NCBI GenBank assembly: GCA_013138965.1
Contig: WTBT01000084.1
Coordinates: 1 to 38,545, forward strand
Direction of reading: 5' to 3'
DNA: 38,545 bases
DNA from: Candidatus Aegiribacteria sp.
Lineage (GTDB): Bacteria > Fermentibacterota > Fermentibacteria > Fermentibacterales > JCC-6
In this document: positions 25,573 to 33,898 of the stretch, one piece after another
Numbering within the stretch: position 1 is the first letter of the stretch
How the letters are laid out: each line of letters starts with the position of its first letter
The notes under the pieces: generated by a model
Database searches by the model: none
What the model saw: the letters and a program-made list of their open reading frames with translations, nothing else
Told to the model about the DNA's origin: nothing
Position numbers and translations under genes: made by a program

Positions 25573-27813
25573 ATGCTACGAATACTGCTGGTTCCTATGC
25601 TGCTGATAGCAATTACAGTCAATGCAGATGTTCTTTACCGCTCGGAAGAAAGTTCCGAAACAGCCGAGTATCTTGGTCTGGACAGTGAAGGTATTCTGGT
25701 TGAATTCACTCTTCCCGTTCTGACAGAGGTAAGCCGGTCTCTGCCGGGTTTTTCCGATGGGACTCTTCTTCGGGTTCCCGGTGAAGGTATCGGTATGCCG
25801 TACGGCGCTCCGGATCTTCCCGTTATTCGCAGAATGGTGATGGTTCCGAATACAGGTGATATTAGAGTGGAAATTGTTTCCTCCGAATCCTCTCCTCTCG
25901 GTATTTACAGTATTCCGCCTGCCCAGCCTTCACCCATGAGAAGCGGGGAAGTGTTTCCCTTCAGGATAAATGAGGAACTCTATTCCGTTTCCGAATTCTA
26001 TCCTGCCAGCTTCGTTGAGATTGAAAGCGTCATGATTCTCAGGGACATCAGGGTTGCATGGGTTCGATTCTGTCCTGTCCGGTACAATCCTGTTACGGGC
26101 GAGACCGTTATTACAACGAATGTCACGGTTCGTCTTATTGCTGAAGGCACCGGAGAAAACGAGCTTCGAAGAGCAAGTTCCGGAATCACCCGCAGTTTTC
26201 TTCCATTCTATAAAAACGTTTTGGGATTTGAACCTGACGGTAGAGATGTCGTTAACGGATCTTATCTTGTAATCGGCACCGTGGAAACCATCGGATATGC
26301 ACAGGACCTGATTAACTGGAAAAGGCAGAAAGGTTATGAGATCAGGTACGGCGTTGTACCGAATATCGGAAGTACAGCCTCAGCGATTGACAGCTGGATA
26401 GAAACCGCGTTCAATACCTGGCCTAACCCGCCCGAGTGGCTTCTTATCATGGGTGATCATGACATAGTTCCCACGCCTGATTACAACGGTCATGCGGCTG
26501 ATAATCTTTATGCTGTCATAGGTACGGCAACCAGTGTTCCTTCCATTCACTGCGGAAGGATTACCGGACAAGATAAGAATGATCTTCAATACATTGCTTC
26601 CAAGATACTTAACTACGAAAGCGATCCGTATCAGCCTGCGCAGAGCTGGTTCCAGAAAGCCATCAGTATTGGAGATACAGGATCACTCGACCCGGAACAT
26701 TCCTGGGATTACGCGCAGATTTTTATGGGCGCCGGAATGACTGTTGATTACTTCTGTTACACTGGCGGTACGGCTCCTACCACCGCGAATGTTTTTAATT
26801 CGATTGAAGAGGGGAAATCACTGATCAGTTTTATTGGCCATGGATCGGGGGACTCATGGACTGCTCCTGGTTGCGGAAGCATCAGTGATGTTCAGGCTAT
26901 GAGCAACGGGCGAATGCTTCCATGGATTAATTCAATAGCGTGTTCAAATGGCCAATTTGATAATTACTACTGCTTTGCGGAAGCCTGGATGGGCGAAGGT
27001 GAGATCGGGAGCCCGAAAGGCGCTGTGGGAATAATGGCCGCAACAACTGGCAGCCCATTCGGCCAGACCGATTCCATGGCCATAAACACATTCCGCGCTT
27101 ACTTCGAGCAGAACATCTGGCACATGACAGCTGCCGTTGATTACGGTAAAATGAAGGTTCAGGAGTACTACGGTAACGATGCGTATGACAGCAACCATAT
27201 GCACATGGTCTTCGGCTGTCCCGAATTCGATATCTTCACTGATACATCACCGCTTGTCCATCTTGACGCAGAACACTGGGAGAACATACAGACCGGTCCT
27301 TTCAGTGTGACAGTTAAAGCTGCGGGTTCTACAGTAGAGGGCGCGCTGGTCGGTATCGTACAGGATACGCTTCTGCTTGCAAGCGCTTACACAAATGCTT
27401 CAGGTCTCGCGGTCTTTGACATACCGACAATTCCAACTTCTGAAAATGTGAAGATTACATGTACATTCCATAACCGTTACCCTTACGTGGGCTCGGCGAA
27501 TGTTGCAACGGGCATAGAGGATCCTGACGCTGTTTATGATCTCTCGCTTGCCGCTCCAAGTCCGAACCCGTTTGCCGTATCCTCGGTATTCACTTACACT
27601 CTTGTTTCTTCCGGAACGGCATCACTTGATGTTTTCGATGTTTCAGGAAGGCTTGTTCGGAATCTGGCTTCCGGGGAGCATCTCTCCGGTACGCACTCCG
27701 TTACGTGGGGTGGAGACGATTCAAATGAATCACCCATTCCCGGTGGAATCTACCTTCTGAGGCTTACTTCAGGAGGGAAAACCGTAACTCGATCCTGCGT
27801 GGTCATCAGATAG
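25573..27813 (+). CDS. Secreted gingipain-type (C25) cysteine peptidase with FlgD-like C-terminal domain
   Basis: The protein has 746 residues. A signal peptide (MLRILLVPMLLIAITVNA) precedes a propeptide-like region (about 20-210). The C25 catalytic domain spans about 235-560, with the catalytic His in SFIGHGSGDSW (H423) and the nucleophile in NSIACSNGQFD (C457). An Ig-like segment (about 575-645) is followed by a last 85-residue domain with APSPNPF, LDVFDVSGRLVRNL and GGIYLLRL. This is the FlgD-like/T9SS-type C-terminal domain that retains secreted proteins at the surface in FCB bacteria. It is probably an extracellular endopeptidase for scavenging protein. AGGAGG sits six bases before the ATG. 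The gene is bracketed by a perfect 24-bp direct repeat. Confidence 0.9.
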   Translation: MLRILLVPMLLIAITVNADVLYRSEESSETAEYLGLDSEGILVEFTLPVLTEVSRSLPGFSDGTLLRVPGEGIGMPYGAPDLPVIRRMVMVPNTGDIRVEIVSSESSPLGIYSIPPAQPSPMRSGEVFPFRINEELYSVSEFYPASFVEIESVMILRDIRVAWVRFCPVRYNPVTGETVITTNVTVRLIAEGTGENELRRASSGITRSFLPFYKNVLGFEPDGRDVVNGSYLVIGTVETIGYAQDLINWKRQKGYEIRYGVVPNIGSTASAIDSWIETAFNTWPNPPEWLLIMGDHDIVPTPDYNGHAADNLYAVIGTATSVPSIHCGRITGQDKNDLQYIASKILNYESDPYQPAQSWFQKAISIGDTGSLDPEHSWDYAQIFMGAGMTVDYFCYTGGTAPTTANVFNSIEEGKSLISFIGHGSGDSWTAPGCGSISDVQAMSNGRMLPWINSIACSNGQFDNYYCFAEAWMGEGEIGSPKGAVGIMAATTGSPFGQTDSMAINTFRAYFEQNIWHMTAAVDYGKMKVQEYYGNDAYDSNHMHMVFGCPEFDIFTDTSPLVHLDAEHWENIQTGPFSVTVKAAGSTVEGALVGIVQDTLLLASAYTNASGLAVFDIPTIPTSENVKITCTFHNRYPYVGSANVATGIEDPDAVYDLSLAAPSPNPFAVSSVFTYTLVSSGTASLDVFDVSGRLVRNLASGEHLSGTHSVTWGGDDSNESPIPGGIYLLRLTSGGKTVTRSCVVIR

Positions 27814-27828
27814 TATCAAGATCACGAG

Positions 27829-27852
27829 AAGGCGGGACATTGGTCCAGTCTT
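27829..27852 (+). repeat. 24-bp direct repeat, copy 2
   Basis: Identical to 25351-25374. This copy begins 16 bases after the stop codon of the C25 peptidase and lies between that gene and the convergent aminotransferase. It has no T-run and is not an obvious terminator. Confidence 0.7.
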
Positions 27853-27873
27853 CGTCGAAAAGAAAAATCTTCG

Positions 27874-29076
27874 TCAGATATTTTCGCGGACAACACGTGC
27901 CAGTCGTTTTACCCCTTCAACGATCTGATCTTTGTTTGCGTAGCTGAAGTTCAGGCGCATGCTCTGAAAGTCATCGTTATCAGGGAAGAAGGCGCTGCCC
28001 GGAACGAACGCGACATTCTCATCGACGGCTTTCTGGAAAAGATCGTCTGCGCTAATTCCTTCAGGCAGCGTCAGCCAGAGGAATAACCCGCCTTCAGGCT
28101 TTGTCCATTTGACTTCAGGCATGTCAGCGAATTCTTTCGCCAGGCGTTCCAGCATAAGATCTTTCTGGCTGCTGTAAAGCTCGATTGTTTTCTCAAGCCC
28201 CTTTTCAAGAGCGCCGTTCACAAGCATCGCATGTGTAATGGCCTGGTTGAAAGGGGGGGTGCAGAGATCTACTGCCTGTTTGGCCATCACCATCTTATCG
28301 ACCAGCCAATCCGGTCCGCATGCCCATCCGAGGCGGAAACCGGGCAGCATTATCTTAGAGAATGTATACAGGGATATAACCATATCCGGGTCCATGGATT
28401 GGAATGTGGCCTGGTGCTCACCACTGTATCTCAGCTGCCTGTAGGGAGTATCTTCAACTATCAGGTATTCGCCCTTCCTGGCAATTTCAAGAATTTCTTT
28501 CCTTCTTGATTCAGGGATGGTTACACCTGCGGGATTCTGGAAATCCGGAATGATGTATATAAATCTTGGCCTGCGGCCTTCACGTTCAAGCTTTTCTATG
28601 GTTTCCTGAAGCTTTTCAGGTATCATTCCGTGATCATCCAGCTCTACACCGACAGGTACTCCCTGGTAACTCTTAAAAGCCTGGAGAGCGCCAAGGTAAG
28701 TCGGGGAACCGGTTATACAGGTATCACCCGGATTGAAGAATATCTTTGCTATGAGATCAAGCCCCTGCTGCGAGGCGGTTGTGATAAGAATGTGGTCAGG
28801 AGAAGTTTTGATTCCGTCAGTTCGCATAATTATCGCGAGATCTTCGCGGAGCCTTACGTCACCTTCTGTGGGACCGTACTGAAGTGCTGTGGCATGTTCA
28901 TTCTCAATTACAGTATCAACAGCTGCCTCAACGTAATCCACCGGAAAAGTAGCAGGTGCGGGCAATCCTCCGGCAAATGAAATTATTCCCGGCTTTGCGG
29001 TCAGTTTCAGCAGTTCTCTGATAACCGACCTCTTCATTCCAAGGGCTCGGTCTGAAAAGTAATCCTGCCTGTTCAC
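27874..29076 (-). CDS. PLP-dependent aminotransferase (2-aminoadipate/MocR-like class I)
   Basis: This 400-residue fold-type I enzyme opens ISFAGGLPAPATFP, then has YGPTEGDVRLREDL, TTASQQGLDLI, and IIPDFQNPAGVTIPESRR (conserved Asn/Pro loop). EDTPYRQL supplies the Asp that binds the PLP ring nitrogen, and YTFSKIMLPGFRLGW carries the Schiff-base lysine (K241). These features match the LysN/2-aminoadipate aminotransferase group, which has broad specificity (2-aminoadipate, aromatic and branched amino acids). The substrate cannot be fixed here. The start is GTG at 29076, with AAAGGAG seven bases upstream. It is a monocistronic minus-strand gene between two plus-strand genes. Confidence 0.88.
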   Translation of the reverse strand: MNRQDYFSDRALGMKRSVIRELLKLTAKPGIISFAGGLPAPATFPVDYVEAAVDTVIENEHATALQYGPTEGDVRLREDLAIIMRTDGIKTSPDHILITTASQQGLDLIAKIFFNPGDTCITGSPTYLGALQAFKSYQGVPVGVELDDHGMIPEKLQETIEKLEREGRRPRFIYIIPDFQNPAGVTIPESRRKEILEIARKGEYLIVEDTPYRQLRYSGEHQATFQSMDPDMVISLYTFSKIMLPGFRLGWACGPDWLVDKMVMAKQAVDLCTPPFNQAITHAMLVNGALEKGLEKTIELYSSQKDLMLERLAKEFADMPEVKWTKPEGGLFLWLTLPEGISADDLFQKAVDENVAFVPGSAFFPDNDDFQSMRLNFSYANKDQIVEGVKRLARVVRENI

Positions 29077-29237
29077 TTATTGACTCCTTTCGGTGACCTT
29101 AACGATGTGTTCATGTAATATCGTATTATATACACTGTATGGATATGGCCAAATCTACTGATGTCAACTGACATGTTTCAGTATAGTGGAATATTAAGGA
29201 AATACATGGTACGTATATATCTATCTGGAGGATATTG

Positions 29238-29762
29238 ATGGTTCGTATTTCAATCAGGACAAAAGCCGGTTTCTGTCTGCTGTCATTGCTGATGTTTTCC
29301 TGCGGCTCACGCGATGATACCGGTTCAAGCGCTTCACCTGATTCTGATAAGATAATAGTTACCGATACCTTACCTGATCTGACGACAGTCGGGGGCGCCG
29401 AATTCCTCATGGCTGCGCACATTCTGATAGCATGGGACATCTCGGTCGAAGCCAGCGTGTCAGGTGGCGAAGAGGAAGCCCGGAGACGCGTCTACATCGT
29501 GTCTGATGCTGAAGATGACGCTCTGGATCAAATCCGGGATATTCAGGATGAAATACTTTCCGGGCGGGTTACCTTCGAGGAAATGGCCTTCAGCTACTCC
29601 CACTGTACCTCAGCGGCGGACAGTGGAAGACTGCCCGACTTCACAGGTGGAGCCATTACGGAGGAACTGGACAGTGCTATCTCCGCCCTGGAACCGGGAG
29701 AAATATCAGGGATTATCAGAACACGTTTCGGCTATCACCTTGTGAAACGGCTGGGCAGTTAG
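29238..29762 (+). CDS. Single-domain parvulin-type prolyl isomerase lipoprotein
   Basis: This 174-residue exported protein has a signal peptide ending LLMFSC (an atypical lipobox with Met-Phe before Ser-Cys), an acidic linker, and one parvulin domain (about 55-172). The domain shows MAAHILIAW, a helix with DQIRDIQDEILSGRVTFEEM, and EPGEISGIIRTRFGYHLVK. The central SDSGGxLG-type loop has become SAADSGRLPDF, so activity may be reduced. It resembles each domain of the double parvulin at 16362-17141, including a Cys before the loop. The ATG at 29238 has GGAGG six bases upstream. It is followed two bases later by the pseudouridine synthase gene. Confidence 0.82.
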   Translation: MVRISIRTKAGFCLLSLLMFSCGSRDDTGSSASPDSDKIIVTDTLPDLTTVGGAEFLMAAHILIAWDISVEASVSGGEEEARRRVYIVSDAEDDALDQIRDIQDEILSGRVTFEEMAFSYSHCTSAADSGRLPDFTGGAITEELDSAISALEPGEISGIIRTRFGYHLVKRLGS

Positions 29763-29764
29763 TC

Positions 29765-30742
29765 TTGCAATATTATAGAAGTACGGTAGAGGATGGGGAG
29801 CAGGGGCTTCGTCTTGACACATATCTTGTTATGCAGGATGAAATCGATGAGAGCCGGAGTTACATAAGTACACTTATCTCGAATGGTCACGTATCTGTAG
29901 ATGGTGTGCCAGTTACAAAACCCGCATTCAGTGTTCAATTTGACCAGGAGATACGGCTGGAAATCCCCGATGCGGTTCCTGTCGATCTCTCTCCGGAGAA
30001 TATAGAACTGGATATCGTCTACGAAGATGAACACCTGATCGTGTTGAACAAGCAGGCAGGTCTTGTGATTCATCCATCCGGAACCTGCAGAAACGGAACC
30101 CTGGTTAATGCCCTGCTTGCCCATTGCAATAACCTTTCGGGTATTTCCGGTGAGCTGCGCCCCGGGATCGTACACAGGCTTGATAAGGATACCACCGGTT
30201 TGATAATGGTTGCCAAGGACAACATCACGCACCGCGGCCTATCATCCCAGCTTTCCGCAAGAACCGTTAAACGTCGCTACATCGCGCTTGTGTGGCATTT
30301 TCCGGTACCGGACGCTGACAGAATTGACGCACCCATAGGACGTGATCTTAATAACAGACAGAAGATGACTGTGCTTCCAACGGGGAAACGTGCGGTAACC
30401 AATTACCGGATTCTGCGCAGGTTCAGGCATACAGGCATGATCGAGTGCAGGCTCGAGACGGGCAGGACCCATCAGATCAGGGTTCACCTTTCTGTCAAAA
30501 AGGGCTGCCCCATAATTGCCGATGAGAAGTACGGTGGGTGCAATCCCAGGGAAATACCCTCAACAGTCCGTAACAGGGAACTGCAGAACGACGTGATCCG
30601 GATTGCTACGCATCAGATGCTCCACGCGGAGACACTTGGTTTCATTCACCCGGTTACAGGTGCTGAGATGGAGTTCAACGAAGCACCGCCCCTGGAGTTC
30701 AGGCTTGTGATGAGACGTCTTGAAAAGGACATGAATGACTGA
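29765..30742 (+). CDS. RluD-family rRNA pseudouridine synthase with S4 domain
   Basis: This 325-residue cytoplasmic enzyme isomerises uridine to pseudouridine in rRNA. The N-terminal S4 RNA-binding domain (about 14-75) is followed by the RluA/RluD catalytic domain: LDIVYEDEHLIVLNKQAGLV, then GIVHRLDKDTTGLIMVAK with the catalytic Asp (D140), and ETGRTHQIRVHL. The target position cannot be assigned; RluD-like enzymes act on 23S helix 69. The start is TTG at 29765 because the S4 domain begins only 13 residues later; no strong ribosome site is present, suggesting coupling to the lipoprotein gene just upstream. It overlaps the next gene by eight bases. Confidence 0.9.
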   Translation: MQYYRSTVEDGEQGLRLDTYLVMQDEIDESRSYISTLISNGHVSVDGVPVTKPAFSVQFDQEIRLEIPDAVPVDLSPENIELDIVYEDEHLIVLNKQAGLVIHPSGTCRNGTLVNALLAHCNNLSGISGELRPGIVHRLDKDTTGLIMVAKDNITHRGLSSQLSARTVKRRYIALVWHFPVPDADRIDAPIGRDLNNRQKMTVLPTGKRAVTNYRILRRFRHTGMIECRLETGRTHQIRVHLSVKKGCPIIADEKYGGCNPREIPSTVRNRELQNDVIRIATHQMLHAETLGFIHPVTGAEMEFNEAPPLEFRLVMRRLEKDMND

Positions 30743-31322
30743 TACGGCATATTCAATCCTTCTCTTTTCAGGGCTCATTGCAGGCCCGGCTTCGGCGTTC
30801 ATGGTCGACATCAGAGTACTGCCGTTCTATCTGATATTTCTCGTAATCGGCCTCTTCGGTAAAGTCGGAAAGGGAACATTGAGAATTCTTCTCCTGGTCA
30901 CCGCACCACTCTTTGTTCTAGTGTGGGGAGTAGCTTCCGGCAACAGCATTCTTGTAGAAAGGTCGCTGAGGTGGATAGCCGCCGTTGTCGTAGGAGCATC
31001 CATGTCCGGAGCACTGGGAGCCTCAAGAGCTTCAGAACTCCTGTTCTCGGTTTCAGGAAGGGTAAGTCTTGGAGGGCTGCCGGAGAGCCTCGCCATGGCT
31101 GTATCCCTTGCAGGCCCTTTTTCAGAGAGGATCAAAGCAGCATTCATAGACAGCAGAAAAAACGGCAGGAGTTACAGTGATTCTCTTACCAATGCACTCT
31201 CTTCGCTAAGCGAGATCGAACTGATGGAGAAAGGCAGCATGAGCAGGCAGAACGCACTTTCAGCTATGGCGGCATGTCTGGCCTGGCTGGTTCTTCTGGC
31301 CGGTATCATGCAGGTATTGTAA
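30735..31322 (+). CDS. Hypothetical membrane protein, possibly ECF T-component-like
   Basis: This 195-residue protein has four or five membrane segments (LLFSGLIAGPASAFMVDI, LPFYLIFLVIGLFG, ILLLVTAPLFVLVWGVAS, WIAAVVVGASMSGALG, and a final AACLAWLVLLAGIMQVL). Between segments four and five lies a cytoplasmic stretch with FSERIKAAFIDSRKNG. The layout recalls CbiQ/EcfT coupling proteins but lacks clear Ala-Arg signature motifs, so this is a weak guess. It lies within the rluD-like/truA run and overlaps the upstream gene by eight bases. Confidence 0.55.
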   Translation: MTDTAYSILLFSGLIAGPASAFMVDIRVLPFYLIFLVIGLFGKVGKGTLRILLLVTAPLFVLVWGVASGNSILVERSLRWIAAVVVGASMSGALGASRASELLFSVSGRVSLGGLPESLAMAVSLAGPFSERIKAAFIDSRKNGRSYSDSLTNALSSLSEIELMEKGSMSRQNALSAMAACLAWLVLLAGIMQVL

Positions 31323-31325
31323 ACA

Positions 31326-32066
31326 ATGAGTGTTATCAGGATAAAAATGCAGATTGAGTACGATGGAACCGATTTCTCCGGATGGCAGCTTCAGTCTGAG
31401 GCAAGAACCGTTCAGGGCGATATTGAAGCCATGCTCGAGAAACTCTGCACTGGAAGGATCGCAATAACAGGATCAGGTAGAACCGATGCGGGAGTTCATG
31501 CCCTGGGACAGGTAGCTCATGCTGACATAGGGCTTGATAAGCTTGACAGGGTTATGACAGGTTTGCCCGCCATGCTTCCTGACGATATCGGAGTAACCGA
31601 AATTGAAGAGGTTGATAGTTCCTTTCATGCGAGATTCCATGCGATCTCAAGGCTTTACAGATACCGCATTGAAAAGAATAAACACCCCCTCAGGAACCGT
31701 TACTCCCATATACTGGCGCTTTCAAGGAAACTTGTTACGTCTGATATGCAGAAAGCCGCGAAACTCTCCATAGGTAAGAACGACTGGATGGCGATGGCAA
31801 AGGAAGGAAGCGACAATTCCGATTGGATCGTAAATGTCATAAAAGCAGATGTCATTGAGGATGAGTCAGGCTGGACATTCCTTATCCGTGCCAACAGGTT
31901 TCTCAGAGGGATGGTCAGGATCTGGGCAGGAACACTGGTTAATATCGGTTCAGGAACGGCTCCGCCTGAGCTAATAACCGAACTTCTTGAAACGAAAGTT
32001 CGTAAGAAGGCCGGTGTATCGCTTCCGGGCAAGGGGTTGACACTTATGGAGGTGGAGTACAATTGA
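31326..32066 (+). CDS. truA: tRNA pseudouridine(38-40) synthase
   Basis: This 246-residue enzyme converts uridines 38-40 of the tRNA anticodon arm to pseudouridine. It opens KMQIEYDGTDFSGWQLQ and has the catalytic motif GSGRTDAGVHALGQVAH (D54), then FHARFHAISRLYRYRI and a C-terminal FLRGMVRIWAGTLVNIGSG. Length is normal. The ATG follows the previous stop by three bases without a clear ribosome site, so translation is probably coupled. Its TGA overlaps the TTG start of the downstream gene. Confidence 0.93.
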   Translation: MSVIRIKMQIEYDGTDFSGWQLQSEARTVQGDIEAMLEKLCTGRIAITGSGRTDAGVHALGQVAHADIGLDKLDRVMTGLPAMLPDDIGVTEIEEVDSSFHARFHAISRLYRYRIEKNKHPLRNRYSHILALSRKLVTSDMQKAAKLSIGKNDWMAMAKEGSDNSDWIVNVIKADVIEDESGWTFLIRANRFLRGMVRIWAGTLVNIGSGTAPPELITELLETKVRKKAGVSLPGKGLTLMEVEYN

Positions 32067-33007
32067 GTACTGATTTCGACAGAAAGAAACTTAAACTGAA
32101 ATCCCTGGCTGAACGAGTCAGCAAAGTCGATTCCAGCCTTCTGCTGAGGAACCCCCGAAATAAGGATACTGTTGAATTCCTGCGATCACTGCCGGACATA
32201 CTCGCGGTAAAGGATATGAAGAAACTCGCCCGGGCCGTCATTGAAGCAAAAAGCGCAGAAGCTTCAAGGATCTTCATGTACGGGGGGCATGTTATTAAAT
32301 GCGGCCTCGGCCCCCTTCTTGTGAAGTGGCTGAAGAACGGCACGATCAACTGTCTGGCCACTAACGGGGCCGGCACCATCCATGATATTGAAATGGCTCT
32401 TTTCGGCGAGACTTCAGAGGACGTGGAATCGGGAATTAAAGACGGCAGTTTCGGCATGTGGCAGGAAACCGGAGAAATTTATTCCGAAGCGATCAACACA
32501 GCATACAGAAATAACCTTGGTCTTGGCGAAGCTCTCGGCAACGAAATCATCAAGAGGAAAGGCAATATCGCAATAAGCCCCCTAGCCACGGCATGCGAAG
32601 CGGGCGCTCCGGTAACCGTGCATCCCGCTCTGGGGGGAGATATCATCCATCCCTACCCAGTGATTAGCTGGGAAAAACTCGCAAGGGCCGCGGAGAAGGA
32701 CTTTGACCTGCTGGGGGAGAGGGTTGCATCCCTCACATCAGGTGTTGTCATTAACGCAGGTTCCGCTGTCATCATGCCCGAAGTATTCCTTAAACTCCTG
32801 ACATCAGCAATCAACCTTGGTCGTGAAATCAGTGATATTACAGCCGCGAGTTTTGACATGATAAGGCAATACAGGCCTTTGAACAATGTGGTCTTCAGGC
32901 CAACCAGAGCACTGGGAGGAAAGCAGATAATTATCACCGGCCATCATGAACTGATGCTGCCGCTGCTGGATGTCTTCCTGGAAGCAGAGGAGGGTGGTAA
33001 TGTATAA
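32063..33007 (+). CDS. Deoxyhypusine-synthase-like protein of unknown substrate
   Basis: This 314-residue cytoplasmic protein has motifs reminiscent of the deoxyhypusine synthase fold: MYGGHVIKCGLGPLLVKWL, ATNGAGTIHDIEMALFGETS, DGSFGMWQET and GHHELMLPLLDVF. Bacteria lack eIF5A, so bacterial homologues act on small molecules (for example homospermidine synthesis) or unknown targets. The key active-site lysine of DHS cannot be placed with confidence, so the reaction is open. The start is TTG at 32063, overlapping the truA stop, with GGAGGTGGAG just upstream. The next gene starts inside its last codons. Coupling to truA and an RNA-modifying enzyme further up is noteworthy. Confidence 0.5.
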   Translation: MSTDFDRKKLKLKSLAERVSKVDSSLLLRNPRNKDTVEFLRSLPDILAVKDMKKLARAVIEAKSAEASRIFMYGGHVIKCGLGPLLVKWLKNGTINCLATNGAGTIHDIEMALFGETSEDVESGIKDGSFGMWQETGEIYSEAINTAYRNNLGLGEALGNEIIKRKGNIAISPLATACEAGAPVTVHPALGGDIIHPYPVISWEKLARAAEKDFDLLGERVASLTSGVVINAGSAVIMPEVFLKLLTSAINLGREISDITAASFDMIRQYRPLNNVVFRPTRALGGKQIIITGHHELMLPLLDVFLEAEEGGNV

Positions 33008-33458
33008 AGTAATATTATTCCTGATTCCTGTTCTTATTCTTTCCGCCTGTGGTGATACAACCGTAATACCGAGCAATACCGATCAGACTACCACAGCAGG
33101 CCCCATTGATCCGTATGCCGACCCTCCCGGTTACACGGGAGATCCCTTCGAGGATTTTCCCGAAGTAATCGGCATGAGCGTCCCCGGCGAAGAAGTCCCC
33201 ATCGAATACGAGGAAGAGATTCTTTCAGGAACACATTTCACAGTTCAGATATCAGCGGCAACAAATGAAGAAACCGCAATGCGCCTGAAGGAATCGGTTT
33301 CCGCAGAAATTAATCATCCTGTATTTATCGATCATCAGGGAGGATTCTGGAAGGTCAGGGTTGGAGCCTTCCCCGCCAGGGAAGATGCTGTTAATTATAC
33401 CCATGTTCTTGTGAACATGGGTTTCACAGATGCCTGGGTCACAACAAGAGACCCCTGA
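33000..33458 (+). CDS. SPOR-domain lipoprotein
   Basis: This 152-residue exported protein has a signal peptide with lipobox LILSAC (Cys near residue 17), a Pro/Asp-rich linker with YADPPGYTGDPFEDFPE, and a C-terminal SPOR domain (about 78-148: FTVQISAATNEETAMRLKE, FWKVRVGAFPAREDAVNY). SPOR domains bind glycan strands lacking stem peptides at the division septum, so the protein probably localises to dividing cell wall. The ATG at 33000 has GGAGGG five bases upstream and overlaps the previous stop. It ends the operon; the tRNA-Gly promoter begins three bases later. Confidence 0.85.
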   Translation: MYKVILFLIPVLILSACGDTTVIPSNTDQTTTAGPIDPYADPPGYTGDPFEDFPEVIGMSVPGEEVPIEYEEEILSGTHFTVQISAATNEETAMRLKESVSAEINHPVFIDHQGGFWKVRVGAFPAREDAVNYTHVLVNMGFTDAWVTTRDP

Positions 33459-33460
33459 CC

Positions 33461-33489
33461 TTGACAAAAGAGCCTCCAATTGCGATATA
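33461..33489 (+). promoter_or_regulatory. Likely promoter of the tRNA-Gly transcript
   Basis: TTGACA (33461-33466) is a consensus -35 box. GATATA at 33484-33489 gives a 17-base spacer. It lies immediately after the SPOR lipoprotein stop and 155 bases before the tRNA, implying a long structured leader. Confidence 0.5.
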
Positions 33490-33509
33490 TCCAACCGCTC
33501 AAGCAACAG

Positions 33510-33624
33510 GGTCTTCAAGAGACCAGCCCGGGAAATCAAGCGCTTGCTTGATTCCCCGCTCTTACAAGAGCGCAGAGAATTGCAGAGTGGGAAACTGACT
33601 CGTTCAGTTCCCCGCTTGATCAAG
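33510..33624 (+). repeat. Cluster of five inverted repeats ahead of tRNA-Gly
   Basis: Five stems lie in 115 bases: 33510-33524 (GGTCT/AGACC), 33530-33556 (8-bp AATCAAGC/GCTTGATT extended by GGG/CCC), 33558-33571 (GCTCTT/AAGAGC), 33589-33612 (GGGAA-CTGA/TCAG-TTCCC with one bulged A), and the palindrome CTTGATCAAG at 33615-33624. No T-runs follow them. They could fold in the tRNA precursor or in the 3' end of the upstream operon mRNA. Function is unknown. Confidence 0.55.
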
Positions 33625-33644
33625 TGCGTTAGCAACATTACCGA

Positions 33645-33720
33645 GCGGGAATAGCTCAGTTGGTAGAGCCCTACCTTGCCAAGGTAGCTGTCGCGGGTTC
33701 AAGTCCCGTTTCCCGCTCCA
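33645..33720 (+). tRNA. tRNA-Gly (GCC)
   Basis: This is a 76-base tRNA with acceptor stem GCGGGAA/TTCCCGC, discriminator T and encoded CCA. The D arm contains AGCTCAGTTGGTAGAGC. The anticodon arm is CTACC-TTGCCAA-GGTAG with anticodon GCC. The T arm is GCGGG-TTCAAGT-CCCGT. It reads GGC and GGT glycine codons. It forms the left boundary of the integron cassette array; no duplicated tRNA 3' end is seen, so it is not evidently an integration target. Confidence 0.96.
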
Positions 33721-33725
33721 TGTTA

Positions 33726-33760
33726 AGAAAGCGAGCAGCAATTGTAGCTACTCGCTTTCT
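33726..33760 (+). terminator. Hairpin after tRNA-Gly
   Basis: A perfect 10-bp stem AGAAAGCGAG (33726-33735) / CTCGCTTTCT (33751-33760) encloses a 15-base loop with a further AGC/GCT pairing. It starts six bases after the tRNA. The stem end provides the only T-stretch (TTTCT), so it is a plausible but not textbook terminator. Confidence 0.6.
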
Positions 33761-33834
33761 GTATATGTAACGCGGGGACGTCGGCTGGTTAATCATAGGC
33801 CACGAATAGAAAATACAAATACTGGAAGCGCTTA

Positions 33835-33898
33835 GTTCAACACCGGATTGCAGCGCACAAGTGCGTTACGAATCCTTATTTCTACCTTCCGGTTCAGT
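33835..33898 (-). other. attC site 1 (HigBA cassette)
   Basis: R' is GTTGAAC on the minus strand (33835-33841), and R'' ACTGAAC (33892-33898) contains the TGA stop of HigA. The core stem is GGATT/AATCC with AGCGCAC/GTGCGTT inside, separated by unequal 2/3-base bulges. Bases 33822-33880 are 55/59 identical to 36030-36088. It is the last site of the array, facing the tRNA. Confidence 0.7.

Noticed and set aside
33645-33720. tRNA-Gly as the attachment site of an integrative element
   Set aside because: No second copy of the tRNA 3' end and no tyrosine recombinase of the genomic-island type are visible in the window.
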